6,999 bases of DNA from an uncultured beta proteobacterium (GTDB taxonomy: Bacteria > Pseudomonadota > Gammaproteobacteria > Burkholderiales > Burkholderiaceae_C), in the NCBI GenBank assembly GCA_903870955.1, contig CAIQEX010000229.1:1-6999 (forward strand). Reading direction: 5' to 3'. Positions 1 to 6,900 of this stretch are shown here, in pieces. Both the position numbers and the translations under genes were made by a program. Below the pieces are notes generated by a model, which searched no databases, had not been told where the DNA came from, and worked only from the letters and a program-made list of their open reading frames with translations. How positions within the stretch are numbered: position 1 is the stretch's first letter; each line of letters opens with the position of its first letter.

Positions 1-729
1 CTGGCCTGCGTCAGCTATCCCGGCGATCAGGTGGTGTCTGGCGTGGCCATCAACATCATTGCGGCGGGTCTGACTGTGGTGCTCGGCATTGCCTGGTTCG
101 CCCAGGGTGGCCAGACGCCACCGGTGGCTACCAGCGTACGTATCCAGCCCATGTTTGCCGATGCGGGCAACTGGCTCAGCTTTATTCCAGTGGTCGGACG
201 GTTGCTAGGCGAGGGATTGCTGACCCACAGCGCCTTGGTCTATTTCTCCTACGCCTTGGTGCCAGTCTCCTGGTGGTTGCTATTTCGCACCCGTTTCGGT
301 TTGCGCCTGCGCGCCGTCGGTGAGAACCCGCAGATGGTCGATGCCGCGGGTGTTTCGGTACTGCGACTGCGCTACACCGCATTGACGCTCAATGGCATGC
401 TGTGCGGTCTGGCCGGTAGCTATCTGGTGCTGGCCCAAAGCGCCAATTTCTCTGCCAACATGACGGCTGGCCGCGGCTTCATGGCGTTGGCGGCGCTCAT
501 TTTCGGGCGCTGGAATCCGTTTGGTGCGCTGTGGGCGTGCCTGCTTTTTGGTTTCCTCGACGCCTCAGCGATCCGCATGCAAGGTGTTGCCATGCCGGTG
601 GTGGGCGAAGTGCCGGTGCAGTTCATCCAGGCCTTGCCCTACGTGCTGACCGTGGTGTTGTTGGCTGGCTTCATCGGCAAAGCGGTAGCACCGCAGGCCT
701 CGGGCAAGCCGTACATCAAGGAACGTTAG
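1..729 (+). CDS. ABC transporter permease, COG1079 nucleoside/simple-sugar type (3' part)
   Basis: Integral inner-membrane subunit of an ABC importer, probably for nucleosides or related small solutes. The frame is already open at base 1 (first codons read LACVSYPGDQVVSGVAINII) and ends at TAG 727-729, so about 242 C-terminal residues are visible and the start lies upstream. A GTG at base 31 could be read as a start but falls inside the conserved QVVSGVAINIIAAGLT stretch, so it is internal. Hydrophobic membrane segments are visible, with the family-typical cytoplasmic loop RAVGENPQMVDAAGVSVLRL followed by GLAGSYLVL and a MTAGRGFMALAALIFGRWNP segment. These are hallmarks of the BPL_transp_2/COG1079 permeases (YufQ/NupQ-like). 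Such permeases normally sit with a COG4603 permease, an ATPase and a BMP-family lipoprotein; none of these is in the window, but they may lie upstream. The substrate cannot be read from the sequence. The family is fairly certain, the solute is not. Confidence 0.88.
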   Translation: MACVSYPGDQVVSGVAINIIAAGLTVVLGIAWFAQGGQTPPVATSVRIQPMFADAGNWLSFIPVVGRLLGEGLLTHSALVYFSYALVPVSWWLLFRTRFGLRLRAVGENPQMVDAAGVSVLRLRYTALTLNGMLCGLAGSYLVLAQSANFSANMTAGRGFMALAALIFGRWNPFGALWACLLFGFLDASAIRMQGVAMPVVGEVPVQFIQALPYVLTVVLLAGFIGKAVAPQASGKPYIKER

Positions 730-752
730 CCGACCGACGCTGAGTCATACGA

Positions 753-773
753 ACCACATGGTGGCCGTGTGGT
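753..773 (+). terminator. hairpin after the permease gene, possible weak terminator
   Basis: ACCACATGG (753-761) can pair with CCGTGTGGT (765-773) as a nine-base-pair stem with one G-U pair and a three-base loop, 24 bases after the permease stop. Only a short, interrupted T stretch (ACTTTG) follows, so intrinsic termination would be weak. A second small inverted repeat, GCCGT (782-786) with ACGGC (794-798), follows at once and is trailed by TTTGCTC. Together they could attenuate read-through into the Dcu gene. This is seen in the sequence only; the function is inferred. Confidence 0.3.
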
Positions 774-807
774 GACTTTGGGCCGTTGAATTGACGGCTT
801 TGCTCAT

Positions 808-835
808 TTGGCAATAGATGATGCGTATCAATAAG
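808..835 (+). promoter_or_regulatory. candidate sigma-70-type promoter for the Dcu transporter gene
   Basis: TTGGCA (808-813, five of six consensus positions) is separated by 16 bases from AATAAG (830-835, four of six). This would start transcription near 842 and leave a leader of roughly 60 bases. The -10 region overlaps the FNR-like palindrome at 818-831, so a regulator bound there would block this promoter rather than activate it. An alternative -10, TACAGT at 874-879, would place the palindrome about 61 bases upstream of the start point, an activating position, but has no good -35 box, as is usual for activated promoters. Which is used is not decided by the sequence. Confidence 0.3.
818..831 (+). 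promoter_or_regulatory. candidate FNR/Anr-type binding site
   Basis: The sequence ATGAT-GCGT-ATCAA matches the FNR-family consensus TTGAT-N4-ATCAA at nine of ten defined positions. It lies 74 bases before the ATG of a Dcu-family gene, and the Escherichia coli member dcuB is a well-known FNR-activated gene. Assuming equal base frequencies, a match this good has a chance of about 0.005 in the roughly 160 possible positions of this gap. The palindrome could also serve another dimeric regulator with TGAT/ATCA half-sites. No fnr or anr gene is in the window. Confidence 0.5.
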
Positions 836-892
836 TGTGCAGTGCCATGAGCCGGTCTGTCGCCTAGCGAAGCTACAGTGAGGTATCCAAAT

Positions 893-899
893 AAGGAGA
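893..899 (+). promoter_or_regulatory. ribosome binding site that fixes the Dcu start
   Basis: AAGGAGA at 893-899 ends its GGAG core six bases before the ATG at 905. This strong Shine-Dalgarno match lies downstream of the alternative in-frame GTG at 878, so that GTG, which would add nine hydrophilic residues (MRYPNKEKN), is very unlikely to be the start. Confidence 0.85.
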
Positions 900-904
900 A
901 GAAT

Positions 905-2245
905 ATGGATACCATCTTGCAGCTTGCGATCATTCTTGTTTGCCTTTTTTATGGCGCCAAAAAGGGCGGCGTCGCGCTAGGACTCTTGGGCGGCGTAGGC
1001 ATTGTTTTTCTGACATTTGCGTTTCACTTGCCCCCTGGAAAACCACCCGTCGATGTGATGTTGACCATCATCGCCGTTGTTGCCGCATCTGCGACTTTGC
1101 AGGCTTCTGGCGGATTGGATGTGTTGCTCAAGGGGGCGGAGAAACTACTGCGTCGCAACCCGCAATATGTGTCGATCCTGGCACCATTTACGACCTGTTT
1201 TCTCACCATTTTGTGCGGCACGGGCCACGTGGTGTACACCATGCTGCCGATTGTTTACGACATCGCGATCAAGAACGACATCCGGCCTGAGCGCCCTATG
1301 GCTGCATCGTCGATAGCCAGCCAGATGGGCATCCTGGCCAGCCCGGTGTCGGTGGCTATCGTTTCTTTGGTTGCATTCCTGGCCAAGTTTCCTGTCAATG
1401 GTCGCGTGATCGACTTTATTCAAGTACTTTCCATCACCATTCCCTCCACGCTGGCGGGCGTACTGATGATCGGTATCTTCAGTTGGTTTCGCGGCAAAGA
1501 CCTGAAGGACGATGTCGCATTTCAGGCCCGGATTGCAGACCCGGAGCAGCGTCGGATCATTTATGGCGATGGAGCAACTTTGATGGGGAAGACGCTTTCC
1601 CGCGACCAGTGGCGTGCCATGTGGATATTCATGGGCTCGATTGCGGTGGTGGCGATTTTGGGAGCCTTCGAGACCTTGCGTCCCAGCATGAATGGCAAGC
1701 CCCTGTCCATGGTTCTGGCGATTCAGATGTTCATGCTGCTAGCGGGTGCATTGATCATTGTCTTTACCAAGACAGACCCCGCCACGATTGGCAAAACCGA
1801 AGTGTTCAGGGCCGGGATGATTGCGGTTATCGCTGTATTCGGAATTGCCTGGATGGCAGACACGGTGTTTGATGCCAATTTGCCGATGCTGAAGGCGACG
1901 CTTACCGACCTGGTCAAGACCAAACCTTGGACCTACGCCATCGCACTGTTGCTGGTATCGAAATTGGTCAACTCTCAGGCGGCTGCGATAAGCGCCATGG
2001 TTCCAGTTGGTTTGGCGATTGGCGTTCCGCCGGGATACATCGTGGCCTTTGCGGCAGCCTCGTACGGTTACTACATATTGCCGACTTACCCTAGTGACCT
2101 TGCAGCCATCCAATTTGATCGCTCAGGTACAACGCACATCGGAAAGTACGTGATCAACCACAGCTTCATTTTGCCCGGCCTCATTGGCGTCAGCACCTCT
2201 TGCCTGGCGGGCTATTTGCTCGCTGGGGTCAATGGCCTGATTTAG
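905..2245 (+). CDS. anaerobic C4-dicarboxylate transporter, DcuA/DcuB family
   Basis: Inner-membrane secondary carrier expected to move C4-dicarboxylates (fumarate, malate, aspartate, succinate), by exchange or with cations. The 446-residue product has the same length as Escherichia coli DcuB. Family features recognised by eye are the N-terminal helix followed by [17 protein letters not shown], then [20 protein letters not shown] and the helix with [22 protein letters not shown]. They continue with [20 protein letters not shown], a hydrophilic central loop around residues 197-230, and the C-terminal [17 protein letters not shown]. The whole chain alternates hydrophobic helices with short loops, with no frameshift or truncation. 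The start at ATG 905 is chosen for its strong ribosome binding site and because it begins directly before the first helix. The 175-base upstream gap with an FNR-like site suggests independent, possibly oxygen-controlled transcription. DcuA and DcuB subtypes cannot be separated here, so no symbol is given. No DcuS/DcuR genes are in view. Confidence 0.93.
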   Translation: MDTILQLAIILVCLFYGAKKGGVALGLLGGVGIVFLTFAFHLPPGKPPVDVMLTIIAVVAASATLQASGGLDVLLKGAEKLLRRNPQYVSILAPFTTCFLTILCGTGHVVYTMLPIVYDIAIKNDIRPERPMAASSIASQMGILASPVSVAIVSLVAFLAKFPVNGRVIDFIQVLSITIPSTLAGVLMIGIFSWFRGKDLKDDVAFQARIADPEQRRIIYGDGATLMGKTLSRDQWRAMWIFMGSIAVVAILGAFETLRPSMNGKPLSMVLAIQMFMLLAGALIIVFTKTDPATIGKTEVFRAGMIAVIAVFGIAWMADTVFDANLPMLKATLTDLVKTKPWTYAIALLLVSKLVNSQAAAISAMVPVGLAIGVPPGYIVAFAAASYGYYILPTYPSDLAAIQFDRSGTTHIGKYVINHSFILPGLIGVSTSCLAGYLLAGVNGLI

Positions 2246-2294
2246 CGCGCTAGACCGCTGGCCAGTGAAGTACCCCGCGTCATGTTGTCTATTT

Positions 2295-2328
2295 GACCCC
2301 ATCAATCGCTGATGATTCAGATGGGGTC
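2295..2328. repeat. inverted repeat with alternative pairing register, upstream of the binding-protein gene
   Basis: GACCCCATC (2295-2303) and GATGGGGTC (2320-2328) are perfect nine-base complements. Inside them AATC (2304-2307) pairs with GATT (2314-2317), giving a 13-pair stem with a two-base CA bulge and the loop GCTGAT. GGGTC is then repeated in tandem (2324-2328 and 2329-2333), so TTTGACCC (2292-2299) can instead pair with GGGTCAAA (2329-2336). No T-run follows in either direction, so it is not a typical intrinsic terminator. It sits between the Dcu stop and the binding-protein start (gap 2246-2369). It may be a leader structure, an mRNA-processing or stabilising hairpin, or a dispersed repeat of the REP kind. 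I see no convincing promoter in this gap. Confidence 0.6.
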
Positions 2329-2369
2329 GGGTCAAAAAGCTGGTAGGGTATCGGCCTTCCGGAGATGTC

Positions 2370-3578
2370 ATGAAAAAGTTTGTCGTTGAAAGTTTTGTCG
2401 TGTTGGCGCTGGCCACAAACAGTGCGGGTTTTGCCCAAACCAAACCCATAAAAATTGGCGAGATCAACAGCTATTCCAGCATCCCGCAGTTCACCGTGCC
2501 GTATCGCCAGGGTTGGCAATTGGCAGTGGAAGAGGTGAATGCTGCGGGGGGTCTGCTCGGACGCAAGGTCGAGGTCATTTCGCGGGATGATTCCGGCAAG
2601 CCCGAAGAAGCCATCAAGCACGCCATCGAACTCACCAGCAGCGAGCAGGTGGATGTGCTGGCCGGTGGCTATTTGTCGAATGTGGGCTTGGCTCTGGCCG
2701 ACCATGCACAAAAGAACAAGCGTCTCTTTGTTGCCAGCGAGCCCCTGACGGATGCACTGGTCTGGGACAAGGGCAACCGCTACACCTTCCGTCTGCGCCC
2801 CAGCACTTACATGCAAGCCGCCATGCTGGTGGAAGAGGCCGCCAAGTTGCCCGCCAAACGCTGGGCCACGATTGCACCCAATTACGAATATGGGCAGAGT
2901 GCGGTGGCCACTTTTCGCGAGCAACTCAAGGCCAAGCGTCCGGACGTGGAGTTTGTCGGCGAGCAGTGGCCGGTGCTGGGCAAACTCGATGCTGGCAGCA
3001 CGCTGCAAGCCATCACCCAAGCCAAGCCGGACGCGATCTTCAATGTGACTTTTGGTGCCGATTTGGCCAAGTTGGTTCGCGAAGGAAACCAGCGCAATGT
3101 GTTTCCCAAAATGCCCGTGGTTTCACTGCTGTCGGGTGAGCCGGAATACCTGGACGTGCTGAAGGACGAGACGCCGAAAGGCTGGATCGTCACCGGCTAC
3201 CCGTGGGATCAGATTGACTCCCGCGACCACGCCTCTTTCGCCTCCAACTACTACAAGAAATACAACGAGAACCCCAAGATGGGCTCCGTGGTGGGTTACT
3301 CCACGATGCAGGCGATCTTTGCCGCTATCCGCAAAGCCAAGAGTGTGGACAACGAGAAACTGGTGGTTGCCATGCGCGGCTTGCAGTTCACCACGCCCTT
3401 CGGTGCCACCACCTTCCGCGCGCTAGACCAGCAGAGCACCATGGGTGCCTATGTCGGCAAATTGGATTTGCACGGCCCCAAGGGCACCATGGTGCAATGG
3501 CGCTATGCCGATGGCAAGGACTACCAGCCCACCGATGCCTATGTGAAATCGCGTCGCCCCGCTGCGGCTATGCAGTAG
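2370..3578 (+). CDS. ABC transporter substrate-binding protein, Leu/Ile/Val (LivK-like, COG0683) family
   Basis: Periplasmic solute receptor of 402 residues that would deliver a ligand (branched-chain amino acid, amide, urea or aromatic compound type) to a Liv-type ABC importer. Residues 1-22 form a signal peptide: MKK, a hydrophobic core, and probable cleavage after GFA before QTKP. There is no lipobox cysteine, so a soluble protein is expected. The mature part starts with the type I fold entry KPIKIGEINSYS, then VEEVNAAGGLLGRKVEVISRDD. VLAGGYLSNVGLALAD, RYTFRLRPSTYMQAAML, IAPNYEYGQSA and KPDAIFNVTFGADLAKLV follow, the usual order for the Peripla_BP_6 fold. The full length is typical. GGAG at 2361-2364, five bases before the ATG, supports the start. 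No LivH/M/G/F-type permease or ATPase is next to it; the following gene is convergent. The only ABC permease in view (bases 1-729) is of another class, so the partner transporter and the ligand are unknown. Confidence 0.92.
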   Translation: MKKFVVESFVVLALATNSAGFAQTKPIKIGEINSYSSIPQFTVPYRQGWQLAVEEVNAAGGLLGRKVEVISRDDSGKPEEAIKHAIELTSSEQVDVLAGGYLSNVGLALADHAQKNKRLFVASEPLTDALVWDKGNRYTFRLRPSTYMQAAMLVEEAAKLPAKRWATIAPNYEYGQSAVATFREQLKAKRPDVEFVGEQWPVLGKLDAGSTLQAITQAKPDAIFNVTFGADLAKLVREGNQRNVFPKMPVVSLLSGEPEYLDVLKDETPKGWIVTGYPWDQIDSRDHASFASNYYKKYNENPKMGSVVGYSTMQAIFAAIRKAKSVDNEKLVVAMRGLQFTTPFGATTFRALDQQSTMGAYVGKLDLHGPKGTMVQWRYADGKDYQPTDAYVKSRRPAAAMQ

Positions 3579-3579
3579 T

Positions 3580-3608
3580 CAGCGAGGCTGGCGCCGTGGG
3601 CCTCACTG
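3580..3608. terminator. inverted repeat between convergent genes, possible bidirectional terminator
   Basis: CAGCGAGGC (3580-3588) can pair with GCCTCACTG (3600-3608) with one mismatched position and an 11-base loop. The element covers the 24-base space between the binding-protein stop (3578) and the stop of the small minus-strand gene (3603), and overlaps that gene's last codons. Neither strand shows a T-run after the stem, so it is at best a weak or Rho-assisted terminator. The position between two converging genes is the main argument. Confidence 0.3.
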
Positions 3609-3941
3609 CTTAAGTGCCGCCCAGGTCGCCTCCATCAAGATCAAGGTTGCCTGCTCAACTTTGCAGGGATGGCCACACGCGGCTTCAACAAGCGCCGTAT
3701 TGCCTTTGTCAAGCCCCAGCAGATGCTCGATATCCTCGCCCCATTCGCTTTGCAGCAGAAACAGGCTGTCCTTTTTGGTGTCGCTCACGATTGACTTTTG
3801 CATAGGCTGCATCGTTGCAATGATGTGGGGCACCGCTTCCGCGACGGTGACTGGCCACTTGCCTTTTGGCAATGGTGCGACATCGGCATGTGCCGCGGCA
3901 AACTGGAACATGACGGCGAGTGCAAGCAATGTTTTTTTCAT
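3603..3941 (-). CDS. small exported protein, DUF6794-like, function unknown
   Basis: A 112-residue protein with a clear signal peptide: MKKTLLALAVMFQFAAAHA, cleavage expected after AHA at residue 19. The mature part is about 93 residues, probably periplasmic or secreted. Visible landmarks are KWPVTVAEAVPHIIATM, a TKKD segment, WGEDIEHLLGLDKGN, and a cysteine pair in AACGHPC that could form a disulfide. A helical C-terminal end with ILMEATWAAL follows. The spacing of EAV, WG, LGL-GN and EA-W recalls, from memory, the uncharacterised DUF6794 proteins; no profile search was possible. The ATG at 3941 lies 27 bases after the cyclase stop on the same strand, so co-transcription is likely. Its upstream sequence holds no good Shine-Dalgarno match (only CGGG), suggesting weak or coupled translation. 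Seven A residues in the second to fourth codons form a homopolymer. The gene looks real because of the signal peptide and conserved-looking pattern; its role is unknown. Confidence 0.75.
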   Translation of the reverse strand: MKKTLLALAVMFQFAAAHADVAPLPKGKWPVTVAEAVPHIIATMQPMQKSIVSDTKKDSLFLLQSEWGEDIEHLLGLDKGNTALVEAACGHPCKVEQATLILMEATWAALKQ

Positions 3942-3968
3942 GCCCGAAATAGTATTTGATTTCGCTTC

Positions 3969-6900
3969 TTAGAGCACGCCGGGGGTTGTTAATGCCTGTC
4001 GAACCGATTCATAGAAGACGGTTTCCACATTATCTGAATCGACCCACTCCTCGGGCGGACGCCGGATCCAGTCCTGCAGCCCATCTGAAGACAGGTCTCT
4101 GCAGCCCCGCACACCTGCCCAGCCATTGCGGCCTCGGTGCTTGACGACGTACATCGCCGAATCAGCCAACTGAACCATATCAACCCAATTGAATTGGCGT
4201 GGGTTTGACGTGTCCAGCGGAAAGCAGGCAAAGCCGACCGAGCAGGTGAGTTGGATGCGGGTCGTGGCATCCAGCACAAAGGGCGCATCGGCAATTTCGG
4301 TACGGGCACGATCGGCGAGTTCCACGACCGTTGCCCGCTCGGTCTGCCGTGCGACGGCCAGGAACTCCTCACCGCCCCAGCGGATCAGGTAGTCGGTGTC
4401 CCGAAATACGGCTTTCAGTCGGGCCGAAAACTGGCGCAGCACCTCATCTCCTGCGGTGTGGCCATAGCGGTCATTGACATCCTTGAAATGGTCGATGTCA
4501 AACAGGAAAAACAGCATGTCCTGAGCCCCGTTGAGGCTCGCGCCATAGCTCTGCTGGCCTTCATAGGCACGCAACGAAAGCGCCACATCGGCGTCAATGC
4601 ACTGGGTCAGGAAACGCCGGTTATGCAATCCGGTGAGCGGGTCGCGGATACTGGCTTCCTCGAGCGCCTGTTGGCGCAATTCAAGCTCCAGCGTCATGGC
4701 CTCCAGCGCCCGGGTGCGTTGGTGAACCTTTTCTTCCAGTGCCGTGTGGGCGTGTCGCAGACTTCGGGTGCGCAGGGCCACAATGGCAGCCACCAGCAGC
4801 ACTGCCAGGGCGGCAAAGATCGCCCGCATCCACAACTTTTGCCACCAGGCGGGCGCAATATGAATGGCAACCACTTTCTCCAATGGGTTCCAGGTACCGC
4901 TGCGGTTGGTGGCGCGTATACGCAACCGATAGTCGCCGGGATCGAGGTTGCTATAGCTAGCCACGCGCATGCTGGCAGACGCATGGATCCAGTCCGGATC
5001 GAAGGGGTCCAGCCGGTAGGCGTATTCCAGACGCTGCGGGTCCGCAAAATCCAGCGCAGTGAACTCGAAACTGAAGCTGCGGTCGCTGTCTGTTAGCGCC
5101 ATGTGATCACCCGACTTGCCCAATGAACGTCGCTCCCCATTGATGCGCAGTTCCGTCAGCAATACCGGGGGCGCATAGGCGGAGGCGTCAAAGGCTTCCG
5201 GTCGGACGATCAAAATGCCCTTGCTGCCACCAAAGAGCAAGCCACCGTCTGCCACTTTGGTATAGGAAAAGAACCAGCCCGTGCCGAGGTCTGCGCCATC
5301 GGCCGCAGTGAGGTCGGTGATTCGATCCTGCGCCGGATCGTAAACGCCCATCTGCGACCAGATACGCCCCCGTGCATCCTCCAGAAGGTTCGCGCCGAAG
5401 GGCTTGCCGCTGCGGCTATGGCGCTCACTGACGCGGTCAAACGAAGCCCCTTCGGGCGTTGACTGCTGCAACCGATGGAGGCCCGCCACGCTGGTGTCGA
5501 CCCAAAGCGTGCCTGCGTGATCAAACAGAATGCCGATAACGATGTCGCTGCCCAAGCCCTGCCCGGGACGCATCTTCACCCGCTCAATGCGCTGGCCGCC
5601 TTCGGGCACCCGGTAAAGACCCAGGGTGGTCCCGATCCAGACACTGTGGTCTGGTGCCTGCGCGAAAGCGTGGATCTCGCCGCGCGGATTTCCCTCGGCG
5701 TCACGCAAGGCTTTTAGTTTCTGGTCGGCCGGATTGAGTTGGTAGACGCCGTCCTGGGTTCCCAGCCACAAGGTCCCGTCCCGACTCTCAAACAGACGGC
5801 GCGATTGCCCTCCTGGATGGGGGATCTGACGCAGCAGCCGATGCTGCCGGTCGTAGGCACTGATACGGGAGTCCGAACCGAGCCATACGCTTCCATCGGT
5901 TGTTTGCACCATGGCCTGTACGCCACCCCCACTGGGCGTCAGCAGACCGCGCACGCGCAAGGAAGCATCGAGTAGTGCCACTGCAACACTTCCGGTGGCG
6001 GCCCAAATCTCGCCGTCGTCTCGTTGCAGCAAGCTGCGGATATCGGCCTTGTTCAGAACACTGGCACTGTCCAGATCAGCTTCGCGCAAGGCGATACTTT
6101 TGTTGCCAGGGTTGTGGCGCTGCAGACCCAGGCCAAACCCGCTGACCCACAGCCAGCCTGCGCGGTCCAGCATCAGCTGCGTGACATCATCTCCCGCCAG
6201 GCCAGCCGGCCGACGCACATCGTGCTGCAGGTGTCGCAACAACTTTCCACTTTGGAGGTCAAAAATCTCGATGCCACCGGAGCGTCCGACCCATATGGCG
6301 TGGTCCGGTGTTTCGGCAAAACTGGTCACGGGAGCGTGATCAAAGGCAGCTTCGCCGGATGACAACGGGGTGCTTTGGCCTGTAGCAGGATCCAGGATAA
6401 CGAGCAGTCCATCTTGTGCACCCACCAAAATGCGGCCATCCGAGGCTTCGAAAAGTGCCTGAATGACATGCCCGCTCAACGTGTTCTGGCTGCCGCCAAT
6501 CGTTTCAAATGGGCCACTGTCCTGGGTGCGGCGTGCCAGCCCCGTCCAGCTGCCGACCCACAGCGTTTGCTGGCGGTCGATCAGCAAGGCCTGAATCCGC
6601 TCATCGGGAAGCGACCCAGGCTGGTCTGCATGCGGGTAGGCGGTAAAGCGCCTGGATGGGGGGTCAAACACCTCAAGTCCACCGCCGACACTGCCCATGT
6701 AGATACGGCCACGTGCGTCTTCGGCCAAAGCCCGAATGGCTGGCGGAGGTGTTGCATGCGCTTCGGGCTCTGCCGCAATGACGGGGTGTTTCAGGCTGCC
6801 GTAATCCTGTATCTGATCGGTATCCGGGTCGTAAGCGGCCAAGCCGTCGGACTCCGTTCCGATCCAAACCCTGCCATCCTTACCGGCCAGCAAGGCGCGG

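Noticed and set aside
791..819. TTGACG at 791-796 as a -35 box
   Set aside because: The -35 itself is good, but no acceptable -10 lies 16-18 bases downstream (best three of six), and the bases form the arm of a small hairpin.
878..904. In-frame GTG at 878 as the start of the Dcu transporter
   Set aside because: The added nine residues are hydrophilic and run through the Shine-Dalgarno sequence at 893-899 that clearly serves the ATG at 905.
2258..2265. CTGGCCAG palindrome just after the Dcu stop as a terminator or operator
   Set aside because: An eight-base palindrome without a loop or T-run is expected often by chance in GC-rich DNA.
2292..2305. Second FNR-like site TTTGA-CCCC-ATCAA before the binding-protein gene
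   Set aside because: Only seven of ten defined positions match; the left half-site is shifted by one base, so spacing and sequence are wrong. It is better explained as part of the inverted repeat.
2289..3020. Minus-strand open frame of 243 codons opposite the binding-protein gene
   Set aside because: It lies antisense to a clear signal peptide and periplasmic-binding fold, has no family resemblance, and would end inside the inverted repeat.
3932..3938. Seven-base T/A homopolymer at the start of the small exported protein as a phase-variable tract
   Set aside because: It is just the AAA AAA A of a common MKK signal-peptide start; seven bases is short for phase variation and nothing else supports it.
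4251..5096. Plus-strand open frame of 281 codons opposite the cyclase
   Set aside because: It is antisense to the coiled coil, membrane helix and GGDEF coding region, shows no recognisable domain, and is best explained as a GC-rich shadow frame.
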